This document shows, piece after piece, positions 1-12,715 of a stretch of DNA of 64,000 nt (positions are counted from its first letter, which is position 1; every line of letters starts with the position of its first letter). The notes under the pieces are model-generated. The model saw nothing but the letters and a program-made list of their open reading frames with translations. It was not told where the DNA came from and ran no database searches. A program made the position numbers and the translations under genes. The DNA comes from Odobenus rosmarus divergens (lineage: Eukaryota; Chordata; Mammalia; Carnivora; Odobenidae): the NCBI RefSeq assembly GCF_000321225.1, contig NW_004451506.1, positions 246,598 to 310,597 on the forward strand, in the 5' to 3' direction.

Positions 1-819
1 GCTATAAATATCCAACGCATTCTTGTATAACCTGTAATGCCTTGTTAGGTTAATATAAGGTGTCATTTTAGAGCCTTAGTGCTTTGTTGGCAATTCGCTA
101 TAGATTTGGGAAAGGAAGAAACCAAAGCAATGACATGCTTAAATGACTAGGAACTGCCATATGGCTCACTAATAAGGTGACTTGGGCACTCATACACCTT
201 TCTAAATACTGGTTTTCTCTTGAGGTTTTCTAGCCTTAGAAAACAGTCAGCTAAAATGTCAGCTGCCAATCAGTGAGCTGATAGGAATTTCTCAACTTTT
301 TTTCCCCTTAACTTACTGGTATTTATTCATGCCATCACAGTTAATTCTCCCAGCTTATTTTGTATTATCCCATGCACAAGAAAGTCCATTTAAATGCATT
401 TAAGGCACTTTGTGGTCCGTGTTTCTGACAGGTCTTTCTCTTACATCGCCCCCAAGCCCCCCACGCCGAGACAGACTAGAGAGTGTGATATGATCGGTTT
501 CTGCATGAGGAAACACAGATTTAATATTAAATTTCCTGCCAGTTGGTTTGGTCACTTTCTTTGTAAAGCTAATAGCACTTCTATGCTATGGTTTTTCTAT
601 GCGTCCTCAGAATACTACAGAATTCAACCTACTTCATCTCAGCCTCTCCACAGCGCTGACACATTTCACTGCTTCCTCCTCTGAAATACATTTCACTCTT
701 GGCTTTCATGATACTACCTTCTCCTTGATTTCTAGTTTTCCTGCTGCTCATCTTGGTTTCCACGACCTTTCTTGACTGATGGTTCTCTTAAACTTGTGCT
801 CTTTTTGACCCATTAGTAC
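1..819. other. Intron, no feature recognised
   Basis: AT-rich intronic sequence of DGKI. The short open frames here (up to 96 codons) show no domain, codon bias or splice context. I see no repeat family I can name. Confidence 0.6.
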
Positions 820-1290
820 AAGCAGGTGTGACTTCGAGCCTTCTTCTTTATCTAAGCTCTCCCTGGGTGATTGCCTCCAGCCTTAGAGTTTTAAGTACCA
901 TCTACTTCCTAATGACCCACAAATTTCTATCTCCAGACCTGAATTTTTCAGTGAGCTTTAAAATTCACAGATCTCATTTTCTACACACCAAAACCTCTTG
1001 GATCTAATAGGCATAACAAAATTAGGGTGGCTAAAACAGAATTCTCTATTCACCATCCCTCTCACTCACTTCTTCTCTTCGTGACTGCCCAAGGTCCCAG
1101 CCATATGTGAATGTTTATCTTCCCCCAACTCCTTGCCTCAAGCAGCTCTCCTTTGCTCCACTCAGGAAATTTCCTCACCACCCTCTTTCTACTCTGTGGC
1201 CATGTTAATTGAAACAGTCTCCTTCAGGTAAACTTCTTATTACATGAGCAGATCTTGGGCTGCCCTAGATTTCCTTTATTCTATTCATTC
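820..1290 (+). repeat. L2 LINE remnant
   Basis: The order of motifs matches the 3' half of ancient L2: ctctccctgggtgattgcct, then taagtaccatctacttcctaatg, caaatttctatctccagacc, tctaataggcataacaaaat, and caaggtcccagccat. It is decayed, with no open frame. The boundary positions are approximate. Confidence 0.6.
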
Positions 1291-4200
1291 CTTAATACCC
1301 AAAGGCCCCTGTTTTTTATACCTCTGCAAGGAGGGGTGTGGGCACAGTAGTACTCCTGACACTCAGGTTTGGTCACTGAATTGGTTATTCTATGTATCAG
1401 TACATAAAACCTTCTGACGTGACATTTATAATGCAGCAGTTTTGACACCAAAGTTTGACTTGACTGCAAGAACCCAAAAAACACAACAAGCTTTTGATAT
1501 AGTTAGATAAACACCACAAATTCTTCTGCATGTTTCTGTCACCAAATAACTATTGAAACGAATACCCTTCTCATATTCTGGAGTCTCAACCATCTCCTGA
1601 TCTCTGGAAAAACATGTACAAATATGGTATAAAGAAAACATGGCACAAAATATCCACCTACCAAAACTCTCACACCAAAATGACAACATCAAATAAGCCA
1701 GAATAATAAATAGATGTATTAGTTTCATAAAACTACTTAGAAAAAAATATCTGAACTATCTTGATAAAAATGCAAAGATGCAAAATGTTCATGAGTGAAG
1801 AGTACAAACTCTTGAAGAGACCAGACAAATTCATAACTCTTATACATAATAGGGTCAGTTTTTAAAGACTAGAGATCAGCCCCAGCCTCTAAAAGTACCA
1901 AACTTTTAAAAATGAAATTAAACTTAGTGGCTTCAGGTAAATATGCAAATAACCAATGGGAGGAATGTTGTACTCTATCTAAAAAATAAAGTGGAAATTA
2001 GTATTTTAATGGTTGATAAATAAAGTCTCAGAAGTAGAGTTTATTTTCTCAATGTAAATAAACCCTAAGTGAATTCTTATCCTTTTTATTGTGGCCAGAT
2101 GGAAAAAAAGATTCTTGACTAGTGGGGTACTTTGTTTGAAACATAAACCTACAAACAAGTAAGAACACCAAGGCTGTTCCTGTCGTTAAGCCTCAGGATA
2201 ATGAGGCTGCCTTGGCTGAAGGTATAGGGTATCCACCAGCAGACAGAGAAGCTACCTAGAGGTTACGAGATAAAAGTTTCAAAAAATTGTTGTTTAAAAA
2301 AAATGTTTTTTATACGAGAGGATGCTTAGGGTGTAGCAAAAAAGAAACCAAAAGCAAATGTGAGGTGCTAAACCAGGATTCACAGATTGAGACATCTTTA
2401 AACACCTGTCCCCCACATGGAAATATGAAAGGGTCTAGGACAGGATTTATTTATGGAGGGAGTCTTGGCATGCTCTGACTCCCACACACCTCTCTAGTAG
2501 GGAAGGGAAATGGCTTCTCAGAGAAAAGGGCTTTACTGGGACCACTCAGAGCTTCATGTTTGCCCCTTACAGTTTGGGGTATACTGTACACTGGGATCTG
2601 AACCATGCCTGAGAAATCTAATTTGTAAGAGGATGGCTAGAGAGTGCAACAGATTCAGGACAGGGAAGTGGGGAGATAATTGTCCTCCCAAAGATTGTTG
2701 GGGCAAAGGATATCTGAGTGTTCTCCTGAGGACTTGGTGTGGGTCACGAGAGGCAGGCTGGATTTCTTAGATCTTGTCCAAAAGACCAAGATGTGCTAGT
2801 CAGACTGCATTTTAGAACAGTTGCTTGATGGTTGTGGGAAACAGAGAACTCACTTTTCTGGATGTGAAGAAGAAACACGCAGCCCTGGTTGCTAATGGCA
2901 GCCATCTTGGGCACGGAAACATCTAGTTCAGAGGTGAAATTGACAGACAAGGGGAACAGAGCAGAAAGACCAGCAGAAAACTGAAGCATGATGCTTGACC
3001 AATGGTACGTAAAATCCACCTTTGATCTGAACTTTTTGCTGATGTGAACAAGTAAGACTTTCCCTGTCAAGCTAGTTTGAACTGAGTTTCTAATATTTAT
3101 CATTGAAAGCCCTTCATTTTGTAATCTTTTCTAAATGATCTGGGAGAAAATCCACAGTCCAAATTTGTGCTACACTAGAGTAGTCCAAAACCAGGAAAAT
3201 ATAAAAGAATCAGAATGTCCACTTCACTCGGTTCTTCGTGTGAACTCTATCCTTAGGGAAGATGTGGCCTCTAATCCAAATGAAGCATTGATTGAAAGAT
3301 GGACCTTCTTTTTGTGGGGAAGCTAAGAAAACAACCAGGGGGGGTCAATTATGTGTTACCTGGTAATGAACTCTCTGGTAGCCAGAAGAAACTGACTGCA
3401 GGTCCTAATGAGAAAATGGAAAAAAAAAAATCCATACCTTAAGATTAGTTTGGACAAGCTGTCTCTATAACTCTATCAACTGAACCCCCAATTTAGTATT
3501 ATTAAACTCATCTAGAAAGTATCTATAACTCTTTCAAATTCATCAAGCTTAGACAAAGAAGATAATGCCCAAAATAACAAAAACACACCAACCTGGAATG
3601 AGAGAAGAAAGGCCATTTAGCTACTGAAACCTATATGGCCTAAATAGTTTTAGAAGTGAGTGATACAGTTTCAAGGATCAAGAAGACCAAAAGTAAAAAC
3701 CAGGCAATTTCGTTTTAATAAATGGGGCCATATTTAATTTGCACCTGAACTTTTGGCTTATGAAGAAAGCTTCTAAAATCCCTTTAAGTACTTAGAAAGA
3801 ATTTATTGATCTTAGACCAAATACAAACTGTCCAAGTAATTGTGTTTCTACTGCTAAGTGCTTGGCAAACACAGGTTTTCACAGATAGCCAAGAGAAAAT
3901 CACTGGCCACCTCTGCATGATCATGAAGTGCAAATTAGTAGGGTTGAAATTAATGAGGTTTTACTGGCAGATTCTGAGAGTCTGGCTCTCTTTATAAAGT
4001 TTTATAACTAAGTTGTCACCATGATCATGTCCTGAAGGCTTCCTTGTTAATGAGGGTAGTGATTCTATTCACAGATGTCATCAATCCTGGGTACCTTTGT
4101 CCTCATACCTGCTTCCCACAGGGCTTTACCAACCTACTCTCTGCGCCCAACTTTCCTCTTTGAGTTCATTCATTCATTCTTTTTTCTTTTAAGAATCCCG

Positions 4201-5611
4201 CTTTTAGTTGAATATTGATATTACATGCATGCCAATAAGTTAGTTTTCAACAAAGTCAATTCATCAGTCATGTCATGGACTACCGTGAAATCTTAAGTTA
4301 CCCAAGAGTTAAAAAAAAAAAAAGGTTTTGTATCATTTATGATTTGCCTTTTTATTGCAGGTTTTTTGGGGGAGATTTCACAATAAAATAAAAACATTAT
4401 TTGGAAAAATGAGATACTGTGGTATTCGAGGACTATCGATTTGAGCCTGAGTCACACACTACTAAGTCCACAAATTTTAACATGTTAAAGTATCTTTGGT
4501 AAAAAAAAAAAAAAAAAAGCCATATGAAGCCACAAGTGTAAAATTTGCTGATTTTACTTCTCTCACCCATATCAGTATTCAAAGTTTGGTCTCTACCTCA
4601 AAATATACTGTGTTTACAATTCCATCTCTATCCTTAAAAATGCTGAAAAGGAAACTTAATAATTTTTCATATTACTTTATGCCTCTTACCTGAATTTATT
4701 GCCACCAAGAGAACTAGAATCTCATGTTTAAAGCTAAGTGGCTACAACCTGATGGTATTTTAGGCGTTATATATCTTCTTAATTTGTGGTATTTACTTAT
4801 GGAGAACGTGTCATCTAGAAGAGAGTTGTTCATCTTGTGGTATCTATAAGAATTACCCAATAGCTTAAAAAATACAAATGTCTAGACCACATCCAGGAAA
4901 AAATGATTTTAATGCACATCTTTCATCAAGAAAAAATGATGAAGAAGTGGCTATTTATGCTTTTCATCATTTGCAAAATGAAGACAGAGATTACTCCCTC
5001 TCAAAGTTTGGCAAAAACGATCAATAACCACCACAGTGATGGGTCTGGGTCTCCTGACTTGGCTGGTGCAGCTCAAATTCGTGGGAATGGCATATATGAG
5101 GTCTCCTCCATTGTCTTTCTCTATGGTAAACCAGACTGAGGAACCAACTAGTGTATTCTTCTGTGCTCGGACACACATTCCTAGGAAGGATAGAAGGTTT
5201 TTCTTTCCTGTGAAAGTTATATTTTTAAAAAATGTAGTGATCTCTGGCTGAAGTCTGTGCTAGATACAAAACATTAAATAACCTAACTCCCTGTTCTCCT
5301 TCATTATTGATCAGGACCCTTTGAAATTTATATAGCTCAAAAAACACCGGATGTAGTCTGGCTAGAAGACAAGAAGTTCCAAGCTATAGTTATGGATCAC
5401 ACTAGAGCAACGTCCTTTCCCATTTCAACCACCTGAGGAGGGAAAATAGCAGTGGGGGTCGGGGAGAGAGATGTGGTCAATGCTTAAAGGACGAGGACAC
5501 CACGCTTCCATTTTCTCCCCAGATGCAGCATTTCAGAAGTAAATATATATGGCTGATAATTGTTTATAAAAATGGAAAACTGAAAATAAATAATTGGCTA
5601 AAGAAACTCAC
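1291..5611. other. Intron, mostly unique sequence
   Basis: This is DGKI intron between the 80-bp exon and the left edge. It holds A-runs at about 4310-4323 and 4501-4518 and otherwise no repeat I can name. Open frames on both strands are short and unsupported. Confidence 0.5.
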
Positions 5612-5691
5612 CTCCTGTAGGCGGTCTATGTACATACGGCAAGTCTCCAAATCACAGTCTCCGCGCACAACTAGAATACCCAGAGGGATTG
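5612..5691 (-). CDS. DGKI: DGKI coding exon, next in order
   Basis: This 80-bp exon starts after acceptor ...ccttcacccttag and ends before donor gtgagtttc. With the T left by the upstream exon it reads S-IPLGILVVRGDCDLETC and then RMYIDRLQE, ending on a complete codon. The sequence is the iota counterpart of the zeta segment VPLGTVVVPGDSDLELC. It lies N-terminal to the ankyrin repeats and PDZ-binding C-terminus expected further along the transcript, beyond the left edge. I looked for the following exon (expected to begin with DLQ-like residues) between 1 and 5611 and did not find it, so the downstream intron is at least 5.6 kb. Confidence 0.95.
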
Positions 5692-8600
5692 CTAAGGGTG
5701 AAGGAAAGAGAAAAGTCTAAAATAACATATTTGATTTTTCTAGATTGGCATAAATGTGTTTCTTAGGGTTCAAAAAGTATCTCATAAACACTATTAGTGT
5801 TTTGGACATTTCAATATCCAAAATTGTCCTCAAACCTCCCCTGGGACCCAAACTCTTTACTGTGGATGCTTTCCTTGCATGAGTCATATTGTCCCTTGCC
5901 ACCTGGCCAGACTTCATTTTGTCTCAGTGGTCCTGATATGAAGTGTAACGTCATGAGAACAGTGAGACATGGCTGGGAGGCGACTCACAGCCAGCTAATA
6001 ATTTATGCCTGCATTTTCCATAGTCAATGTACCGCCAGAGAGGAATTTAAGAATCATGATTCTGGACCCTTACTCCTTTCCCTCCTGAATGCATGGGGTT
6101 TAATCTTTCTGTCAGTTTGCAACGGTTCCCTATTCAAGAGACTTGAGCTACTCAAGGCACTGTTGCTACCTGATGGCCAACACCAGAACTAACTAGGCAT
6201 GAAATGTTTAAAATAAATAAAAGCTTCTAGAAGGTTTGCAGCTTAAAAATCCCATTGACTTTAAACATGGTCAGTGTAAATGTGGTAGCAGCAGGGCTTC
6301 AGGGAACAGTTAGGAAAAGCTGTTAGTGTCTTAAATACCCTCTATTTAGGTGGTGGCAAATGTTCCACAATGGCTTTAATGGAGAGAACTTCCTAGGTCA
6401 GAGATCACTGGAAGATTCCTGAAAAATTGTCTCCTTCCCAAAACTTCAAAAAATATATTGCCTATTTCTAATTGTAAAAGTACAGTTGTACTATTAAATC
6501 CATAATTTAGCCAAAAAAAAAATACCCTCTGAAATTCTGAGTTATCCAACTAAGTCCAGCAAGCACATGACAGGACAGTGGTGTTCACTGAAGATTTTCT
6601 AAAATCTTTCATTCATTGAATTTTTAAAGTCTCATCATCAATAAATGGGTCTGAAAATGCAAAATGCATTAAAATTAATAATACAGAGCATAAAATACAT
6701 ATAAAATGCATGGAGAAATCTTAAGGAACTCACAAAGTCATAGAGAAGATGCATATAAACAATAATAACTGTAGCATAGGCTACATTAAATGTATGAGCT
6801 TAGTCATTTGAAAACTATAGGAGAGAGGGACTACTTCTTGCCTGGAGGGCAATTTAAGCCTCTCTGTAAGATATGAAGCCCCATTGGCTCTTTTACTTAG
6901 AGAAGTGAGGATAGTCTGAAGAAAAAGAAATAGTTTCTTTCTCATTATAAGCTCTTAGATTGGCAACCTAAAGGAACAGGGTATGGTATTGATGTCTCTA
7001 ATGGAAAACAAAGTCCTACATACATAAAGCTTGAAAGCATCCATCGTTGTGTAGAACTATGTAAACATGCGCATAAGTGTGGACGCTCTCACCAAGAATG
7101 TCTTGTTTACCTTCACAATCATAATGTCTGATAGAGCAGTGGTAGATAGTCAATAAGAGTTTGTAAAAAGGGGGAGAAGGGCTTAGAGTGTGTTCAAGTG
7201 TCAAAGAGAAAGTACATCTTCAAGGGCTAAGTCAGCTTTCCAGGTGAGGCAAAAAAACAAAGGTTTGGAGCAGGAGACAGAGCATGCTTTGGATTGGGGG
7301 AAAGAGGGCAGTAAGCAAAAGGGTAAGGAGTCCTGCAAGTGTTACGTGTTTAGTTTAATAATCTGGAAAAATAGTTTTTCTCTTCTTTTTGAATATAACC
7401 AGAAACATCAAAAAAGTCATCAGTATGGTAATCACGCATCTTTAAAAGAAATGGAAAGGAAATTCAGTGAGATTCCTAAAAGTACTGATTAAAATAATCA
7501 TCCTCAGCTAGACTTCTACCTAGACACAAATAAGGTTATCCACTGAAGTAAAGAAAGATTAAAGATTTCTGACACTTAAGGAATGAGTAGGAAAAGCTAG
7601 AATTTTGGCCTAGAAAGTCAGTCAAATGTTGTGGAAATAAAATATAACTTACTAACATGAGAGCCCACGTTAGAATCTTACTTAGGGATGTTTAGTCTTA
7701 ATTTCAAATGTGCCAGTGTAGAGAAATGAAACTTGATCAATACTCATCTATTTACTTAAATTAGGAGACACATATTATAGAAATGCAGGAATCCTGTCAA
7801 CATCTCTGATTTCCTTCTTTTATCAATGCTTGGAGTTAACCCGGTCATAAATTCCATGTACTTGGTAGCAGATAATTTAAACTACAATTAAAGAATAGAT
7901 ATTCCAGACCTAGAATCAAGAAGGTAGAGCTAGGAAAAAGTTTTCAAAGACGAGTCATACATTTCCTACTATAAGTATAAAATCAGCTACTTTGCAATAT
8001 TCCTCAAGAAGTCAATTAAGAGAAAGAGTGCTTTTGATTGATGTTAGCTATTAATTGGGCTTTTAAAAAAGCATTCTCTACCACAATTTCATATCATGAT
8101 TACTGACAGTTCCTGTCAAATCTATCCTATGAAAGTAGCAGTATGCAGTACAAAGGATTTATAGTCATTCTCTCTCGGATCCAAATCCCAACGCTGCTTT
8201 AATCTTATGAATTACTCACATTAGCTCTTTGGTCCTGTAAATTACTCAGTTCCTCTGATCCTTAAAGTGAAGACTATGGTATTTAGGATAGGTACCTTCT
8301 AGAACTTTGTGAAGATTAAATGTAACACTATATTTAAAAATGAATAACCAAAACATCAATGTTCTTTCTCCCGTCCTCCCTTTACTATCTTTTGAGCAAC
8401 TTCAGCTAGAAAATGAACACATCTCATCATATATCTCTCAGTTTATCATAATACTGTAAGGATTAGCTGGTAGTTCCATAAATTATATTCCTCTTTTCTT
8501 AAAACAAACTTCTACTCTTTCTGTGATGAGAAAAATAACTGTAATATAAAAATACTATGATCTGACAGTTTCATTTGGAGCTTGACATGGGAGAGAAAGC

Positions 8601-8869
8601 AGAAATTTGTGGAACATTATCACCTTCCTTTTACAATAGTGACAATTACCACTTCAGTGAAGTTTCCTTCCTATTAATTGGGAACAATGAAAGTAGTTGT
8701 CACTTGAACATTAGCATCATTATCCCCGATCCTGATGACTCATCTTATTTTGGCATTAGAGATTTTACTTGACTCCAGTAAGCAACAGCCACCACTCAAC
8801 CTACATAATGGAACTTTTATTGCAGGGATCAAATGGAATTTATAAGTTCTAAGCAATAAAGAACAAGCT
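5692..8869. other. Intron with one MIR-like relic
   Basis: Intron sequence following the 80-bp exon. A MIR-like stretch on the plus strand lies at about 8165-8330, with a 'ggatccaaatccca...ctgtaaattactcagttcctc...gtgaagattaaatg' order. The 131-codon plus-strand frame at 5797-6192 has no recognisable domain and lies antisense to the gene. Confidence 0.5.
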
Positions 8870-10960
8870 GGTTTCCCAGTTAAGATGGCAGATTTAACAC
8901 CTCCTTTTCTCTTACCAGAAATGCTGCTAAATTACACTAGATGGATTTTTTAAAGACAGAAACCAAGAAAAAAGAGGAGAAACAGTGAGCAGACAGTAAC
9001 AGATGAAGCAGAGAGAAAATTGGTAAATGACCCGGAGCTCCCATAGAGTCCAATCCTAAACCATGGGTTGGATTGATGAGAACCAATATGATTTATACAG
9101 CAAAACTCTCAGAAGTCTTGCAAACTGGCAGTATCAGATGCCTCACAAACTGAGGATGGAAGGGGTAGCCAAAATAGATGACTAGATTCCACCAACCACT
9201 CTTGGCAGGTGCAATTACTTTACAGACAATGGGGATTAACTGACCATCTGAAGAATGCAGAGATCCCCAAATTTCTTCCCTCACTAGGCTCTCCAAAAGT
9301 TGGCAGCGAGAGCCCTACCCTTTTGGAAAGAGATCTGAAGCCTCTTCTCTAGGGAATCCTCAGAGAGTTAAAAGAAAATATTCCACCCATGAAATATAAA
9401 CAGAGTATATAAAAGAAGATAAAGAATATGAGGAAGAAAAAGGAGAAGGAACATCATTCAGAGAACAAAAAAATTCTTGAAAATAAAAAAATTGATAGAA
9501 TAAATAGAATTTAATAGAATAGAAGACAAAGTTGAGAAAATCTCCATAAAAGTAGAGCAAAAATAAAAGGAGGCATAAAATACGAGAGAAACGCAAAGAA
9601 AAATAAGGCTGGGCCAAGTGGTCCAACATTCAAATAATAGGAGTTCCAAAAACCAGAGAAAAGAGAAAGGAGTAATTATCAGAAATAAACAAAATAAAAA
9701 ATATTTCTTAGAACAGAAGAACATTCGCTGCAAACTGAAATCGCCCGGCAGCTGCCCAACACAATAACAATAAAACAATAGGAAGACATTTTATTTTAAA
9801 ATTTAAGAATACTGGGGACAAAGAAGCATCTATGAATTTCTGGAGAGGAATAACTGGATGACATATAAAGGATCAGGGATTAGATGGTTTTAAATGGTAC
9901 AGGCAACTACACAGTCATGCAGGCAATGAAACAAAGCCTTCAACATTCTAAGACTTTTACACATAATCCAAGCTTTCAAACAATTCCAGGCATTGAATAA
10001 AGGACACACCTTCTATCAAGAAGCTACTGTAGTACTTCCCCAAACAAAAGTTGAATTTGCAACAAGGATGAGGAATGCATGCAATATAACATATGGGGAA
10101 CACAACAAACAAGAGGAGCAAAGGAAACTTCCAAGGTGGGGCTAGACAAGCCTAGGACGACATATGCAATGAGCTGCCAAACAATATATACAGGAGTACT
10201 GTGACTCAAGAGACTGCTATGGGGACAGTTGTCATCATTGAGATATTCACAATACTTGGAGCTTTTTTTCAACCCAAGGATACAACCCAGGCAAGTCCTA
10301 ACCAGTTTCTTATGTATAACAACACTGTATCACCCCAGATGTACTCTTCCTTAACCTGTCTCTGAGAGCAAGAGTCAGGTTATGATGAAGCAGAAAGTTC
10401 AGAAGTTCATTCCCTCTAACCATATTTCTGCTTGATACCTACAACCCACCCTATAACACCTTGACAAATGTTTCCCAGAATTCAATCACTACCTGGCCCC
10501 CAAAATCCTCTTAGAATGGGCTCATGTGCATTCTCAGGGAAGCTGTAGCCAGACATCAATGCAGAGACTCTTTTCAGCTCTCCTGAGAGCCTTCCTCTAA
10601 AAGTGAAATCATCATCTTTTCCTTATATGGGGAGGTTTAAGTCAGTCAGTTTGTCTCTATCTCTCTTTATTACAATGTAATTCCTATTAGAACAGGATTG
10701 CAGCTGACTGGGGCTGCTAACCTATTCAAAACACAAACAAAACTACCTCCAATGGGATCATTAAAAGAAGGTGTGTGACCTTAGAGAAAAGCTTCTCAGA
10801 AACTGCAAGGATTTGCAAAGACCGGGTTTTAAGCTCTAAATATATACATAAAAATGTTAGAATTGCCGAGTCTTGAGGCTGACTAAAAACAATGTCACTT
10901 CCTGAAAAGAATAAATCAGAGTTAAAAATTCCTAAAATAGGGAAGTATTTTGAACAATAT
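8870..10960 (+). mobile_element. HAL1/L1-type LINE remnant, ORF1 region
   Basis: The start resembles an L1-class 5' end (gttaagatggcag). The middle is A-rich ORF1-like sequence, with motifs such as gaacattcgctgcaaactgaaa and ctgcccaacacaataac that recall HAL1/L1 ORF1 (conserved 'aaggcccaccaagtgcccaac' region). A later stretch, cacataaaggatcagg, fits the 'tacaaaggatcagga' block. It is full of stops. HAL1 is the closest family by memory; an older L1M is the alternative. Confidence 0.5.
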
Positions 10961-11109
10961 GGTAAATCATCAAAAATATAATCTTAGAATGAACTTATTT
11001 TATGTTAACACTATTAAGAGACACCCTTTTTAAAACTTAACATTTCCTTAAGCATCAATTGTAGATTTACTGACATAATCAATAGGGTTTATGTCCAATA
11101 CTCACTCTC

Positions 11110-11739
11110 TTTGTATCAACTTATATGCAGTCTTGAGAAACCAATAGGCTGAAAAAAAGAAAACTGTTCCCTGGAAAATAACACAGGTGAAAATCTAGGC
11201 AAGCTTGTGTTTGGCAATGACAGCTGAGGTACAGCACCAAAAGTGTGATCCATGAAAGAGAAGAGTGATAAGCTGGACTTCATTGAATTAAAACTTTTGC
11301 TCTGTCAAAGATACTGTTAAGGAAATGAAAAGACCAGACAGATTGGAAAAAAAATTCTTTGCAAAACGCATATCTGATAAAAGACTGGTATTCAAAATAT
11401 GCAAAGGACTCTTAAAACTCAACAGTAACAGTCAATTAAAAAGTAGGCAAAGATCTGAAGAGACATCTCACCAAAAAAAACACAAAGATGGTAAATAAGC
11501 ACATGAAAAAGGTACTCAACATCATATGTCATTAGGGAACAGCAAATTAAAACAATGAGATACCATATATACCTATTAGAATAGCTGAAATTGAAATAAA
11601 CAAACAAATAAACTGACAACACCAAATGCTGGTGACAAGGGGGAGCAACAGGAACTTTTATTCATTGCTGATGGGAATGCAACATGGTATAGCCACTTTG
11701 GAAGATGGCTTGGCAGTTTCTTACAAAACTAAACAAATT
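11110..11739 (+). mobile_element. Old L1 ORF2 3' part, first piece
   Basis: The sequence follows the 3' end of L1 ORF2: agctggacttcattgaatta, aaacttttgctctgtcaaag, gcatatctgataaaagactg, aaaactcaacagtaac, and 'ggtgacaaggggga...gctgatgggaatgcaacatgg'. Frames are broken. It continues after the SINE at 11740-11957. Confidence 0.75.
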
Positions 11740-11751
11740 TTTTAAAAAGAT

Positions 11752-11786
<35 letters not shown>

Positions 11787-11957
11787 TTTGACAGAGATAG
11801 TGACAGCGAGAGAGGGAACACAAGCAGGGGAAGTGGGAGGGGGAGAAGCAGGCCTCCTGCCGAGCAGGGAGCCTGACGCGGGGCTCGATCCCAGGACCCA
11901 GGGATCATGACCTGAGCCAAAGGCAGACACTTAACGACTAAGCCACCCAGGTGCCCC
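11740..11957 (-). mobile_element. Carnivore SINE, inserted in an L1
   Basis: Minus-strand SINE copy. The plus strand shows the (ATTT)n tail first and ends 'agccacccaggtgcccc', the reverse of the SINE head. It is flanked by a 15-bp target site duplication, aaaactaaacaaatt, at 11725-11739 and 11958-11972. This is one of the few SINEs oriented with DGKI transcription. Confidence 0.93.
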
Positions 11958-12715
11958 AAAACTAAACAAATTCTTACCAGCAATAGTACTCCTTGGTATT
12001 TACCCAAATGAGCCAAAAATTACGCCCCCACAAAAATTTGCACATGAATATTCATAATTGGCTTTATTCATAATTGCCAAAACTTGTAAGCAACCAAGAT
12101 CTCCTTCAATAGGCGAATGAAAACAAACTTAACATCATATGACGGGATGTTTTTGGCAACAAAGAGAAATGAGTTTTCAAGCCACAAAAGACAATGGAGG
12201 AAGCTTAAATGCATATTGCTAAATAAAAGAAGCCAGTCTGAAAAGGTCACGTGCTGCATGATTCCAACTACATGGTGTCCTGGAAAAGGCAAAACTATGG
12301 GGAGTAAAAAAAGCCAGTGGTTGCTAAGATTTACAGGAAAGGGATGGATGAATAGGTATAGCCCAGGGTGTATTTAGTGCAGCAAAACTACCCTGAATGA
12401 TACTGTCATAGTGGATATGTGTCGCACATCTGTGAAAATCCATAAAACTGTAGAACACAAGCATGAATCTTAATGTAGAAATGTGGACTTTAGTTAATAA
12501 CAGTGCATTAACATTGGCTCATCAATTGTAACAACAAATGTATCATACTAAAACAAGATGTTAATAGTAAGGGAAACTATATGTGTGGCTGTGCGGGGGC
12601 ATGCGTTGAGGGGATACAGGGAACTCTCTATACTTTCCACTTAAACTTTTTGTAAACCTAACAATGCTCTAAAAAATAAAGTCTACTAATTTAAAAAAAA
12701 TAGAAAAGCAAAAGA
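11958..12715 (+). mobile_element. Old L1 3' end, second piece
   Basis: Continues the L1 after the SINE with tttacccaaatgagcc, the 'ttcataattgccaaaacttg...caaccaagatctccttcaatag' block and 'catgattccaactacatgg'. It ends in an L1 3' UTR-like stretch (ctaaaaaataaagtctac) and an A-rich tail. The SINE split a previously continuous element. Confidence 0.75.

Noticed and set aside
4951..5178. Overlapping 70-78-codon frames on both strands near 5.0 kb
   Set aside because: Three frames overlap in one stretch with no domain or splice support; treated as chance.
1..5611. The next DGKI exon after ...DRLQE
   Set aside because: I looked for a minus-strand exon starting with DLQ-like sequence and found no matching frame with splice sites; it is presumably left of the window.
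5797..6192. 131-codon plus-strand frame next to a DGKI exon
   Set aside because: Antisense to the gene, no domain, no splice or promoter context.
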